The translations under genes and the position numbers were made by a program. A stretch of 64,000 bases of DNA from Capra hircus (Eukaryota > Chordata > Mammalia > Artiodactyla > Bovidae). A model generated the notes under the pieces. That model did no database searches, was not told the origin of the DNA, and worked only from the letters and a program-made list of their open reading frames with translations. Each line of letters begins with the position of its first letter. Within the stretch, counting starts at the first letter, position 1. Location of the stretch: the NCBI RefSeq assembly GCF_001704415.2, contig NC_030814.1:69743121-69807120 (forward strand). Reading direction: 5' to 3'. Shown here in pieces: positions 11,373 through 22,106 of this stretch.

Positions 11373-12219
11373 TCAGTTCAGTTGCTCAGTCATGTCTGAC
11401 TCTTTGCGACCTCATGATTCGCAGCACGCCAGGCCTCCCTGTCCATCACCAACTCCCGGAGTTCACTCAGACTCACATCCATCGAGTCAGTGATGCCATG
11501 CAGCCTTCTCATCCTCTGTCGTCCCCTTCTCCTCCTGTCCCCAATCCCTCCCAGCATCAGAGTCTTTTCCAATGAGTCAGTTCTTCGCATGAGGTGTCCA
11601 AAGTACTGGAGTTTCAGCTTTAGCATCATTCCTTCCAAAGAAATCCCAGGGCTGATCTCCTTCAGAATGGACTGGTTGGATCTCCTTGCAGTCCAAGGGA
11701 CTCTCAAGAGTCTTCTCCAACACCACAGTTCAAAAGCATCAATTCTTCGGCACTCAGCCTTCTTCACAGTCCAACTCACGTCCATACATGACCACTGGAA
11801 AAACCATAGCCTTGACTAGACGGACCTTAGTCGGCAAAGTAACGTCTCTGCTTTTGAATATGCTATCTAGGTTAGTCATAGCTTTCCTTCCAAGGAGTAA
11901 GCGTCTTTTAATTTCATGGCTGCAGTCACCATCTGCAGTCATTTTGGAGCCCAAAAATTTAAAGTCAGACACTGTTTCCACTGTTTCCCCATCTATCTCC
12001 CATGAAGTGATGGGACCGGATGCCATGATCTTCATTTTCTGAATGTTGAGCTTTAAGGCAACTTTTTCACTCTCTTCTTTCACTTTCATCAAGAGGCTTT
12101 TTAGTTCCTCTTCACTTTCTGCCATAAGGGTGATGTCATCTACATATCTGAGGTTATTGATATTTCTCCCGGCAATCTTGATTCCAGCTTGTGTTTCTTC
12201 CAGTCCAGCGTTACTCAGT
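11373..12219 (-). mobile_element. BovB (RTE) 5'-truncated copy, antisense
   Basis: From the inverted tail (cagttcagttgctcagtcat) to the 'GLEETQAGIKIAG' region on the minus strand. Two overlapping open pieces (11390-11785 and 11754-12125) are split by a frameshift near 11775. Confidence 0.92.
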
Positions 12220-12247
12220 CCTTTAAGATTAGGTTCCTTTAAGATTG

Positions 12248-12797
12248 AAAGTGAAAAGTGAAAGTGAAGTTGCTTAGTCGTGTCCGACTCTTTGTAAAAG
12301 TATATGTAAAAGTAACCTTTACATATATGTAACTGACAAGTGAACTCATATATAGCATATATAAAATATCTCTAAATAATACAAGGAAAAGACTGACAAA
12401 ACAACTGAAAGGGTCAAGTGATTTGAAAAATTGTCTTAAAATCACAGCAGATGGTGATTGCAGCCATGAAATTATAAGACACTACTACTTGGAAGGAAAG
12501 TTATGACCAACCTAGACAGCATAGAAAAGCAGAGACATTATTTTGTCAACAAAGGTCTGTCTAGTCAAGGCTGTGGTTTTTCTCATAGTCATGTATGGAT
12601 GTGAGAGTTGCACTATAAAGAAAGCTGAGTGTGAAGAGTAGCCCACCAGGCTCCTCCATCCATGGGATTCTCCAGGCAAGAGTACTGGAGTGGGTTGCCA
12701 TTTCCTTCTCCAGGGCATCTTCCTGACTCAGGGATCGAATCTGGGTCTCCTGCATTGTAGGCAGACGCTTTACCATCTGATCCACCAGGGAAGTCCT
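12248..12797 (-). mobile_element. Bov-tA SINE, antisense, split by foreign sequence
   Basis: The SINE parts are 12248-12298 and 12637-12797. The 11-bp cctttaagatt at 12237-12247 and 12798-12808 frames the whole unit as a TSD. Between the SINE halves lie about 140 bp of unique AT-rich DNA and an internal BovB piece (12440-12636). About 15 bp of the SINE core are missing at the break. Confidence 0.7.
12440..12636 (+). mobile_element. Internal BovB fragment, sense, inside a Bov-tA
   Basis: It contains only the BovB stretch from the 'GDCSHEIK' block to about 'KKAEC'. It has neither the BovB 3' tail nor a TSD of its own, so it did not arrive as a normal insertion. Confidence 0.75.
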
Positions 12798-12808
12798 CCT
12801 TTAAGATT

Positions 12809-12852
12809 CAGTTCAGTTCCGTTCAGTCACTCAGTCGTGTCTGACTCTTTAG
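12809..12852 (-). mobile_element. BovB 3' terminal scrap, antisense
   Basis: About 44 bp of inverted BovB tail (cagttccgttcagtcactca) directly after the TSD of the split Bov-tA. Confidence 0.75.
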
Positions 12853-13014
12853 GTTATGATAAATACATTTTATGTTAATTTTAAGAAGAGGGAAACTGAA
12901 AGTGATCGCCCTACCTCCCTCTTCTTCCCCCCCCCACCTTTTCTTGCTCCCTCTCATATATATTTTTTGTTTGCTTATACAGTTATCTTTTTTCTTAATA
13001 TTTATATGTATTAT

Positions 13015-13195
13015 TAAAGTATACTTGACTTATGGTGTTTCAGGTGCACAGCAAGGTGATTCAGTCATATGTATAAATATATATTATCTTTGAAATTATT
13101 TCCCATTATAGGTTATTATAAGATATTGATTATAGTTCCCTGTGCTATACAGTAAAGCTTTGTTGCTTGTTGCACATCTATTTTTTAAATTAGAA
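13015..13195 (-). mobile_element. L1 3'UTR fragment, antisense
   Basis: Matches the inverted L1 3' region, with 'ttccctgtgctatacagtaa' as the clearest block. Older subfamily, no coding part. Confidence 0.7.
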
Positions 13196-13577
13196 ATCTA
13201 GCATTCTATTCTTACTAAGTCAAACAATTGGAAGCAAAATGTCATAAATTTTTTAGGCAAAAATTCATAAGTTTCTAAAATATACATATTAGCATCAATA
13301 CAAGAAAGAATTAAATATGAATATGTTTAGGAGATAGACATATAAATATATAAGTATATTATATTAAATATTATTAAAAATTTGAAATCTCCAAAATGCT
13401 GTATAAGAGATGAGAACTACTAAACTTTCTACCCTTAAAAAAAGATAAAGATGTATAAAGAGTGACAACACAGGGATGTTTACTATGATAGAGGTGCTAG
13501 TCTTTCTACGAAGACCACCTTAATTTTACACCTAGACTAAATACTGTAACCCTATTTGAATTTATGTGGTACTATTG
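13196..13577. other. AT-rich spacer, nothing recognised
   Basis: About 380 bp of AT-rich unique sequence without genes or clear repeats. Confidence 0.5.
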
Positions 13578-13663
13578 ATGGACAGGGAGGCTTGGCGTAC
13601 TACAGTTCATGGGGTCGCAAAGAGTTGGACACAGCTGAGCGACTGAACTGGACTGAACCGATG
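13578..13663 (+). mobile_element. BovB 3' terminal fragment, sense
   Basis: About 85 bp of BovB 3' end, from 'gatggacagggaggcttggc' to the tail 'gactgaactggactgaac'. Confidence 0.8.
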
Positions 13664-13676
13664 CATATATATGATC

Positions 13677-13956
13677 ATGCTGCTGCTGCTTCTTCTAGGC
13701 CGCTTCAGTCGTGTCCGACTCTGTGCGACCCCATAGATGGCAGCCCACCAGGCTCCCCAGTCCCTGGAATTCTCCAGACAAGAACACTGGAGTAGGTTGT
13801 CATTTCCTTCTCCAAAGCATGAAAGTGAAAAGTGAAAGTGAAGCTGCTCAGTCATGTCCAACTCTCAGCGACCCCATGGACTGCAGCCTACCAGGCTCCT
13901 CAGTCCATGGGATTTTCCAGGCAAGAGTACTGGAGTGGGGTGCCATTGCATTCTCC
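13677..13956 (-). mobile_element. BovA2 SINE, antisense, with perfect TSD
   Basis: A complete dimer of BovA units joined by the 'gaaagtgaaaagtgaaagtg' linker, with a short CTG run at its plus-strand start. The 10-bp TSD atatatgatc is present at 13667-13676 and 13957-13966. Confidence 0.93.
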
Positions 13957-13966
13957 ATATATGATC

Positions 13967-14934
13967 GTACTTAACTACTAATAATACTATGTTTCTAATA
14001 ATCATTCCCTACACTTGCTCTTCCTGAGGAAATAACTTCTTTAATTCTACATTCCATCAGTTTAACCTAGGACTTGAAAATTTATATGTATTAAAATTCT
14101 TAAACCAATAAGTGGATCAAGTGTTATACACTCAAATATTTTTTTTTTACTGTTTTCGTGTTTGTTTGATTTTTATTACTCAACTGAAAGTAAAATTTTT
14201 ATGATTAAAATATCTTCCCTGCATCCAGGCAATGTACAGTTTAATGTGTTTGTGCTTAAATAAATTTGATTTACTTTGATTTTTACCATTACTATTACCA
14301 TGTGTAAAACTTGATGTACTGTGTTCATGAATGTACATTTTCCTTAAAGTGAAATATTAGTTCCATTCATTAGTGTTTCTTACCAAAGAGAATGCCCAGA
14401 AGATGGCTAACAGGTTAACATTGAATAAAAATATAGAGAGAGACCATGAAGATATATTTTCTTTCTTTTTTTTTTGAAGATATATTTTCTTATTTGCCTC
14501 TTCATGTTACCCTATATCTCTCTCTAGTTAGATTAAAATAACCCATGTGGATCTGAGGAAGATGTGTAGCTGAATGGCACTATGTTCTATTCCCTGGAGA
14601 AGATAACCTATTGTACCCTGAAGCTATTGACAAAGATGAGAAAGTTTTTCTGGAGGCCTACAAGAAATAGATTGCCAGACTAACACAGATTTCAAGTTAC
14701 AAAATGAAATTTGTAGCTATGTGAATCTATAAACTATAATAATCCAAATTTTTTTAAGATTAATGTTCTTATAAACATGAAATAAAAAGTGAATAAATCA
14801 GGAAAAGTATGTTTGGTAAGTTTGCTCATATTAGAACCCTTCAGAGCATGACATCTTGTCAAGTCAATTGGCATTATGACTCTGAATTTTTATCACTTAT
14901 TTCTTTTTTTCTTTTTTTTTAGTCTCCAAATTTT
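13967..14934. other. AT-rich unique stretch, nothing recognised
   Basis: About 970 bp without a supported gene or repeat. Two copies of 'gaagatatattttctt' lie about 30 bp apart near 14450-14490. Confidence 0.5.
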
Positions 14935-15073
14935 ATAAACAGCTCATGTGACTTAATATCACAAGAAACAAACAACCCAATCAAAAATGGGCAGAAGATC
15001 AAACAGGTACTTCTCCAAAGATATACAGACGGCCAAGAGGCACATGAAAAGATGTTCAACATCACTAACTATT
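14935..15073 (+). mobile_element. L1 ORF2 C-terminal fragment, sense
   Basis: Recognised from 'caacccaatcaaaaatgggc' and 'cacatgaaaagatgttcaac'. It is cut by the adjoining BovB. Confidence 0.8.
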
Positions 15074-15376
15074 CAATTCAGTTCAGTCGCTCAGTCGTAT
15101 CTGACTATTTACAATCCTATGAACTGCAGCACACCAGGCCTTCCTGTCCCTCACCAACACTCAGAGCTTACTCAAACTCATGTCCATCGAGTCAGTGATG
15201 CCATCAAACCTTCTCATCCTCTGTCATACCCTTCTTCTCCCGCCTTCAATTTTCCACAGCATCAGGGTCTTTCCCAATGAGTCAACATTTCGCATCAGGT
15301 AGCCAAAGTACTGGAGTTTCAGCTTCAGTATCAGCCCTTCCAATGAATATTCAGGACTGATTTCCTTTAGGATTGA
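15074..15376 (-). mobile_element. BovB 3' fragment, antisense
   Basis: About 300 bp of inverted BovB 3' end, diverged, truncated at the 'ISPEYS' block. Confidence 0.85.
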
Positions 15377-15599
15377 CTTATTTCTTAGGATAAAGAGCAT
15401 ATCATGAAATTAACAATGCTTGTGTTTTTTTGTTTGTTTGTTTGTTTGTTTGTTTTTGCACTTATGTTACTCAAACATGTAAACTGATACTGCTTGATTC
15501 AAGCCAGGTTATTTCTCCCAATGATTGATCCGTATCTCCATTTGAACACATAGTTGTAAACTAATTGTCAAATTGTTATCTCAGAAGGGGGATAAACAG
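15377..15599. repeat. Spacer with a (TTTG)n microsatellite
   Basis: The tetranucleotide run of about seven units lies at about 15429-15456. The rest is unique. Confidence 0.8.
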
Positions 15600-15697
15600 G
15601 GACACTTGATAGAGATCATATTAAAACTGTTGATTGCTATGGGTAGTATGGCCATTTTAACAAGATTTATTCCAGTCCAAGAGAGTGGGATATCTTT
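15600..15697 (-). mobile_element. L1 fragment, antisense
   Basis: About 100 bp of L1 ORF2 in antisense with the block 'gggtagtatggccattttaa'. The BovB pair at 15698-17306 is inserted at its end. Confidence 0.7.
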
Positions 15698-16379
15698 TCA
15701 GTTCAGTTCAGCCGCTCACTCATGTCTGACTCTTTGTGACCCCATGAATCACAGCACGCCAGGCCTCCCTGTCCATCACCATCTCCCGGAGTTCACTCAG
15801 ACTCACGTCCATCGAGTCCGTGATGCCATCCAGCCATCTCATCCTGGGTCATCCCCTTCTCCTCCTGCCCCTAATCCCTCCCAGCATCAGAGTCTTTTCC
15901 AATGAGTTAACTCTTCTCATGAGGTGGCCAAAGTACTGGGGTTTCAGCTTTAGCATCATTCCTTCCAAAGAAATCCCAGGGTTGATCTCCTTCAGAATGC
16001 ACTGGTTGGATCTCCTTGCAGTCCAAGGGACTCTCAAGAGTCTTCTCCAACACCACAGTTCAAAAGCATCAATTCTTCGGCACTCAGCCTTCTTCACAGT
16101 CCAACTCTCACATCCATACACGACCACTGGAGAAACCATAGCCTTGACTAGACGGACCTTAGTCGGTAAAGTAATGTCTCTGCTTTTGAATATGCTGTCT
16201 AGGTTGGTCATAACTTTTCTTCCAAGGAGTAAGCGTCTTTTCATTTCATGGCTGCAATCACCATCTGCAGTGATTCTGGAGCCCAAAAAAATAAAGTCTG
16301 ACACTGTTTCCACTGTTTCCCCATCTATTTCCCATGAAGTGATGGGACTAGATGCCATGATCTTCGTTTTCTGAATGTT
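15698..16379 (-). mobile_element. BovB antisense arm of a head-to-head pair
   Basis: Runs from the inverted 3' tail at 15698 to a 5' truncation at 'ttttctgaatgtt'. The minus frame 15849-16421 is open for about 190 codons. It meets a sense BovB after only about 4 bp, with both 3' ends pointing outwards. Confidence 0.93.
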
Positions 16380-16382
16380 TCT

Positions 16383-17306
16383 ATATGGGAAAAGGAGTAC
16401 GTCAAGGCTGTATATTGTCACCCTGCTTATTTAACTTCTACGCAGAGTACATCATGAGAAACGCTGGACTGGAAGAAACACAAGCTGGAATCAAGATTGC
16501 CGGGAGAAATATCAATAACTTCAGATATGCAGATGACACCACCCTTATGGCAGAAAGTGAAGAGGAACTAAAAAGCCTCTTGATGAAAGTGAAAGAAGAG
16601 AGTGAAAATGTTGCCTTAAAGCTCAACATTCAGCAAATGAAGATCATGGCATATGGTCCCATCACTTCATGGGAAATAGATGGGGAAACAGTGGAAACAG
16701 TGTCAGATTTCATTTTGGAGGGCTCCAAAATCACTGCAGATGGTGATTGCAGCCATGAAATTAAAAGATGCTTACTCCTTGGAAGGAAAGTTATGACCAA
16801 CCTAGATAGCATATGCAAAAGCAGAGCCGTTACTTTGCCGACTAAGGTCCGTCTAGTCAAGGCTATGGTTTCTCCAGTGGTCGTGTATGGATGTGAGAGT
16901 TGGACTGTGAAGAAGGCTGAGTGCCGAAGAATTGATGCTTTTGAACTGTGGTGTTGGAGAAGACTCTTGAGAGTCCCTTGGACTGCAAGGAGATCCAACC
17001 AGTGCATTCTGATGGAGATCAACCCTGGGATTTCTTTGGAAGGAATGATGCTAAAGCTGAAACACCAGTACTTTGGCCACCTCATGTGCAGAGTTGACTC
17101 ATTGGAAAAGACTCTGATGCTGGGAGGGATTGGGGACAGGAGGAGAAGGGGACGACAGAGGATGAGATGGCTGGATGGCATCACTGACTCGATGGACATG
17201 AGTCTGGGTGAACTCCGGGAGTTGGTGATGGACAGGGAGGCCTGGCGTGCTGCGATTCATGGGGTCACAAACAGTCAGACACGACTGAACAACTGAACTG
17301 AACTGT
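16383..17306 (+). mobile_element. BovB sense arm of a head-to-head pair
   Basis: Begins inside the RT domain just before the 'GVRQGC' block and runs to the 3' tail (caactgaactgaactg). The last ~690 bp are an inverted repeat of 15698-16379 around a loop of about 240 bp. No clear TSD was found for the composite. Confidence 0.93.
16385..17296 (+). pseudogene. BovB ORF remnant: C-terminal half of RTE reverse transcriptase
   Basis: An unusually well-preserved 303-codon frame. It begins at the RT block GKGVRQGCILSPCLFNFYAE, keeps the catalytic FRYADD motif about 48 residues in, and continues through the C-terminal region (ESWTVKKAECRRIDAFELW) to the natural stop. The endonuclease domain and the N-terminal half of the RT are absent because the element is 5'-truncated, so it cannot encode a working enzyme. 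This is transposon coding sequence, not a host gene. Confidence 0.85.
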
Positions 17307-17389
17307 GTCTTATTTTTCATCCTCTGGCCACATCTTACTTTCGGAAACCCTGCCTGTCAAACCAGACTCAACACATAAAAAGGAACAAA

Positions 17390-17747
17390 ATTTGGTCATT
17401 TGTGGATGAACTTAGAATCTGTCATACAGAGTGTGAAGTAAGTCAGGAAGAGAAAAGCAAGTATCATATATTCATATATGTATATGGAAACTAAGAAATG
17501 GTACTAATGAACCTATTTCAGAACATGAATTGAGATGCAGGCATAGAGAATGGGCTTCTAGACACAATAGGGTAAGGAGAGGGTGCAACAAATTGAGAGG
17601 GTAGCATTGACATATATACACTACCATTTGTAAAACAGATAGCTAGAGACAAGCTGTTGTATAGTACAGGGAACTCATGGTGGGGGGTGGGGTGGGGAGG
17701 GAGGCTCAGAATGGAGGGAATATATGTGTAGATTTGGCTGGTTCAAG
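17390..17747 (+). mobile_element. L1 3' end, sense (part 1)
   Basis: L1 3' region with 'gtgaagtaagtcaggaagag' and the G-rich patch near 17680. A BovA2 interrupts it at 17748. Confidence 0.85.
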
Positions 17748-18007
17748 AGAAGGCAATGGCAACCACTCCAGTACTCTTGCCTGAAAAATCCCATGGGTGG
17801 AGGAGCCTGATAGGCTGCAGTCCATGGGGTCGCTGAGTCGGACACAACTGAAAGACTTCACTTTCACTTTCATGCATTGGAGAAGAAAATGGCAACCCAG
17901 TCCAGTGTTCTTGCCTGGAGAATCCCAGGGATGAAGGAGCCTGGTGGGCTGCCATCTGTGGGGTCGCACAGAGTCAGACACGACTGAAGCGACTTAGCAG
18001 CAGCATA
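17748..18007 (+). mobile_element. BovA2 SINE, sense, nested in L1 3'UTR
   Basis: Two BovA units in sense ending 'gacttagcagcagc'. TSD gctggttcaag at 17737-17747 and 18008-18018. Confidence 0.93.
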
Positions 18008-18018
18008 GCTGGTTCAAG

Positions 18019-18098
18019 TTGTTGTACAGCAGAAATTAACACATCATTGTAAAACAATTATACATATATTTAAAACAATAAATTAAAAAAATTTTTAA
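18019..18098 (+). mobile_element. L1 3' end, sense (part 2)
   Basis: Terminal L1 3'UTR with 'acagcagaaattaacacatc' and an A-rich tail, continuing from 17747. Confidence 0.85.
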
Positions 18099-18099
18099 G

Positions 18100-18290
18100 G
18101 TTTTGGTGCAAGGAATAAGACTTTATTCAAAAAACCAACAAAATGTGATTATGGCCTAGTGCCCAAAAGAGCCAGTTCATCTCAGAGTAGAATCCAGGCT
18201 TCTTCTATGCTATGAGAAACACAGAAGCAGGAGGACCCAAGATTAAAGGGTACAGGTGTATTGCCGCCTGACCTTCAAGGGAAGCATAAT
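18100..18290 (-). mobile_element. Possible LTR fragment, antisense
   Basis: On the minus strand the sequence ends with an AATAAAGTC poly(A)-signal-like block followed by 'ttattccttgcacc', typical of the R/U5 region of retroviral LTRs. No internal retroviral sequence is attached. The assignment is tentative. Confidence 0.3.
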
Positions 18291-18295
18291 CTTTC

Positions 18296-18335
18296 TTTGT
18301 TATTCACAAATCTGAAATTGTTTGTGAATAACAAA
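18296..18335. repeat. Perfect 15-bp inverted repeat
   Basis: tttgttattcacaaa at 18296-18310 and its exact reverse complement at 18321-18335 are separated by 10 bp. 'gttgttcacaaacctgaa' just downstream is a diverged further copy of one arm. Confidence 0.9.
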
Positions 18336-18408
18336 TCTTTGTTGTTCACAAACCTGAATTAAAAGATTCCTGTGACTGAAAGGTAATAGAATCTAAAAAA
18401 GAATTTAA

Positions 18409-18441
18409 AATATATATATTATATATATATATATATATATA
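18409..18441. repeat. (TA)n microsatellite
   Basis: About 33 bp of alternating T and A next to a short L1 tail. Confidence 0.9.
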
Positions 18442-18444
18442 ATG

Positions 18445-18525
18445 GGCTTACTTTGCTATATGGCAGAATCTAACACAGTATTGTAAATCAATTATACTTC
18501 AATAGCAAAATAATTTTTAAAAAGA
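18445..18525 (+). mobile_element. L1 3' tail fragment, sense
   Basis: Recognised from 'tattgtaaatcaattatact' and an A-rich end. Confidence 0.65.
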
Positions 18526-18639
18526 CTCCTATGAAACTTCAAGTTATTGGCAGTTATTTTACTTGACCTTCTTATCTCTTCCTATTTGCAAGGTTTCTAG
18601 ACTAAAAGAGCATTTATCTACAAGAAGTAATGCTGTCTT

Positions 18640-18963
18640 ACGCTTAGTTGTTCAGTCGTGTCTGACTCTTTGTGATCCCAGACTGTGGCCTGCCAGGCTC
18701 CTCTGTCCATGGGGATTCTCCAAGGAAGAATACTGGAGTGGGTTGCCATACCCTCCTCCAGGGGATCTTCCCAACTCAGGGATCCAACCCAGGTCTCCCA
18801 CACTGAAGGCAGATTCTTTATTGTCTGAGCCACCAGGGAAACCCAAGAACACCAGAGTAAGTAGCCTATCCCTTCTCCAGGAAAATCTTCCCAACCCAGG
18901 ATTTAAACAAGGGTTTCCCCTATTGTGGGTGGATTCTTTAACAGCTGAGCTACCAGAGAAGTC
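18640..18963 (-). mobile_element. Bov-tA SINE, antisense, with two tRNA-derived modules
   Basis: An inverted BovA body followed by two successive inverted tRNA-type heads, each ending in a 'gagc(c/t)accag(g/a)ga' block. The tandem head is known for some Bov-tA subfamilies. Confidence 0.85.
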
Positions 18964-19039
18964 CAAATGCATGCACATAGACAAGAAATTGTCAACAAAG
19001 AGACCAAGAATACCCGATTAAAAAGGGCAGTGTTTTAAG

Positions 19040-19225
19040 TAAACAGTTTGGGGGAAACTGAATATCCACATGCAAAAGAATAAAACTGAAGCCCTAGCTA
19101 ACACCATACACATAAATAAACTAAGAATAGATTAAAGGCTTACATGTTATAATCTGAAACTCCTAGAAGAAACATGAAGGAAAGCCTTCATGGCATTGGT
19201 CTTGGAGATGGGAAGCCCTAAGACA
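19040..19225 (+). mobile_element. Old L1 ORF2/3' fragment, sense
   Basis: Diverged L1M-like sequence with 'aactcctagaagaaacatga' and 'attggtcttggagatg'. Confidence 0.65.
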
Positions 19226-20009
19226 TAATAGTCATCACTAAACTGGAACTGAGGTTTGGGAACTTTCTTAAGGAAACTAAATGAGTTATTTGAGTACAAG
19301 CAACATTTTTCTAATGTTTAACTCAACATGAAGGGCTGAAGTAAAATACTTAGGTTAGAGAATGAGAAAGGCAATTTCCACACAGTGTTAATTTTTTCTC
19401 TGTTACATATGCTTAACAGTGAAGACATCCTCCCAGAACCCAGAGATACAGTTGAAGTGTGATTTTTTGCCTCAGAATGAAGTCAAGACTGAAAGGACAC
19501 CAGTGATTCTACACAATTTCTGGCCTCACGTCCAGTAGAAGTGTCGCATACCCACAAATAGAACCATCTGGAGGCAGTGCAGCCAGAGGGATAGTGAGGG
19601 AACGTCTTCCTAAATAGACTGAATTTCTGTCCTATTCGAGAGTAAGTCCTTAAGTTACAGTGAAAAGGAAAAAGATGCTTACATGACCTGTTTGAAGCTA
19701 GCCACTTATCTTTTTGTATCATGTGCCTTTCCTGCCCAATATATCAGAATCTTCTAGTGGAGACTAGAAGACAACCCTTGTCACCTTTGCCCCCTTCTGT
19801 AGCAAACAGTTGCACACAGGTTTTGATGCCCTCTCACCCAAGCAAACAGACCCTGAGTCAACCCAAGCTCCCTTTGTGAACTCCCCAGTTTTCCTGCAGG
19901 GCCTCCTCACATGCTTACTCAAGCATGCACAGTCTGGAAATGAAGCCACATCTCCCACAGGGATGGAAGCCGGTGGAGATACTTCCCTTCCATCTATCAG
20001 GAAACTGAT
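19226..20009. other. Unique stretch, nothing recognised
   Basis: About 780 bp with several chance-length frames on both strands. No gene or repeat could be supported. Confidence 0.5.
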
Positions 20010-20740
20010 CTGAGATGCATTTCTGTGTGGGTGTTTTTTTCACATCAACCAGTTCTCTGATGCAAGTTGAATATCCTTACAATTTAATTGACACTATCTG
20101 CCAGGAGATAGTGTTAGATTTCACAAGTTAAAGAATAGGTCCCACAAGACTGCACCCTACTTCAGACACCAATTATAAGTCCACTTGTCTAATTATACCA
20201 GTTATAAATAGGAGGTTACCATGACTTCCTTCTCAGGTTTGATTAATTTGTTAGAATGGCTCACAGAATTCAGGAGAACACTTTAATTACTGAATTATTC
20301 ATCCATCCCAAAGGATAATAAAGATTATAAATAAATACTCAGATAAAGAGATATACAAGGTGGAGCCAGATAAGTCTCAAACATAGGAACTTCACCCTAA
20401 TGGAGTTTGGGGTGTTCCACTCTCATAACACATGGATTTATTCTTGTTCACCAACCTGGAAACTCCCAAAAGCCTATACTTCTGAGTTTTTATGGTGGCC
20501 TCACAACAAAGGCATTGTTGATTAAATCTATGAACTTTAGTGATTGATTCAACCTCCATCCTCACTCTTCCCCCCTGAGTTCAGGGGGTTGGGTGGAGGA
20601 TGGGAAGGGCAAAACTAAATTTTTCAATTCTATAATCACTTAGTTGTTTCCTCTGGGAATTAGCCCCAATCTAGTGGTTATTTCCAAAAGCAACCCCATT
20701 AACATAAACTCAGGTGTGGCTGAAAGGGATTATTTTTTAT
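20010..20740 (+). mobile_element. Ancient mammalian LTR-like repeat
   Basis: Several blocks are familiar from an old mammalian LTR repeat: 'aagactgcaccctacttcag', 'gttagaatggctcacagaat', 'tgattgattcaacctcc'. It is heavily diverged. The family (MaLR or ERVL type) cannot be fixed by eye. Confidence 0.5.
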
Positions 20741-20802
20741 TATTATTAATAGAAAATCACATTCATTTTATCTTTATTGCTCTAAAACCATTTTAGAAAC
20801 TG

Positions 20803-20834
20803 GATTCTTTACCAGCTGAGCTACCAGAGAAATC
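20803..20834 (-). mobile_element. Bov-tA head scrap, antisense
   Basis: About 30 bp of inverted tRNA-type head (ttctttaccagctgagctac). Confidence 0.6.
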
Positions 20835-21025
20835 TAGACTAAATATTATAACAAAAGATGTTTCTATAGGTCTAATAATTTAGGAAATTATAGAAGTTTG
20901 GGAAGTTATGTGTCAGTACCTATTATGGACTGGGAATGAAGACTTACACATATATCTCACTTTATATCAAAATATCCGCAATTTCATACAGCTACCAGTT
21001 CCCTGCTAAATGGAACACTAATACC

Positions 21026-22106
21026 CTCAGTTCAGTTCAGTTCAGTTCAGTCGCTCAGCCGTGTCCAACTCTTTGTGACCCCATGAATAGCAGCACGCCA
21101 GGCCTCCCTGTACCCATCACCAACTCCTGGAGTTCACTCAAACTCACGTCCATCGAGTCGGTGATGCCATCCAGACATCTCATCTTCTGTCGTCCCCTTC
21201 TCCTCCTGCCCCCAATCCCTCCCAGCATCAGAGTCTTTTCCAATGAGTCAACTCCTCACATGAGGTGGCCAAAATACTGGAGTTTCAGCTTTAGCATCAT
21301 TCCTTCCAAAGAACGCCCAGGACTGATTTCCTTTAGGATGGACTGGTTGGATCTCCTTGCAGTCCAAGGGTCTCTCAGGAGTCTTCTCCAACACCACAGT
21401 TCAAAAGCATCAGTTCTTCTGCACTCAGCTTTCTTCACAGTCCAACTCTCGTATGGATGTGAGAGTTGCCTTGACTAGACAGACCTTTGTTGTTAAAGTA
21501 ATGCCTCTGCTTTTGAATATCCTATCTAGGTTGGTCATAACTTTCCTTCCAAGGGGTAAGCACCTCTTAATTTCATGGCTACAGTCACCATCTGTAGTGA
21601 TTTTGGAGCCCCCCAAATAAAGTCTGACACAGTTTCCACTGTTTCCCCATCTATTTCCCATGAAGTGATGGGACCGGATGCCATGATCTTCGTTTTCTAT
21701 GTTTCACATGTTTATAGACACTTTGAAATTTCCTTTAAGAAACTACCAATTTATTCTCTTACAACAACATGTAGAAAGGCATACAGTCTCACTAATGGAT
21801 GAATGCTGAGCTTTAAGCCAACTTTTTCACTCTCCTCTTTCACTTTCATCAAGAGGCTTTTTAATTCCTCTTCACTTTCTGCCATAAGGGTGGTGTCATC
21901 TGCATATCTGAGGTTATTGATATTTCTCCTGGCAATCTTGATTCCAGCTTGTGCTTCTTCCAGCCCAGTGTTTCTCATGATGTACTCTGCATAGAAGTTA
22001 AATAAGCAGGGTGACAATATACAGCCTTGACGCACTCCTTTTCCTATTTGTTGTTCCATGTCCAGTTCTGACTGTTGCTTCCTGACCTGCATATAGGTTT
22101 CTCCTG
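21026..22106 (-). mobile_element. BovB antisense copy with a foreign 102-bp insert and a fold-back
   Basis: From five repeats of the inverted tail at 21026 to a 5' truncation near 22106, in the 'RTGHGT' region. The BovB is collinear except for two anomalies. At 21443-21468 a stretch is replaced by its own inverted complement. At 21699-21800 there are 102 bp of non-BovB sequence, and BovB resumes without loss (ttttct | gaatgctgag). Confidence 0.9.
21699..21800 (+). repeat. 102-bp duplicate of nearby unique sequence inside BovB
   Basis: Matches 22525-22626 over all 102 bases with 3 substitutions and no gaps, same orientation. There is no TSD and no poly(A). Confidence 0.95.

Noticed and set aside
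15820..16374. 184-codon plus-strand frame, and similar 'HLILCRPLLLL...' frames in many places
   Set aside because: These are the reverse strand of BovB. They recur wherever BovB is antisense and are not proteins.
16385..17296. 303-codon frame as a host gene
   Set aside because: It is the 5'-truncated BovB ORF; the endonuclease and half of the RT are missing.
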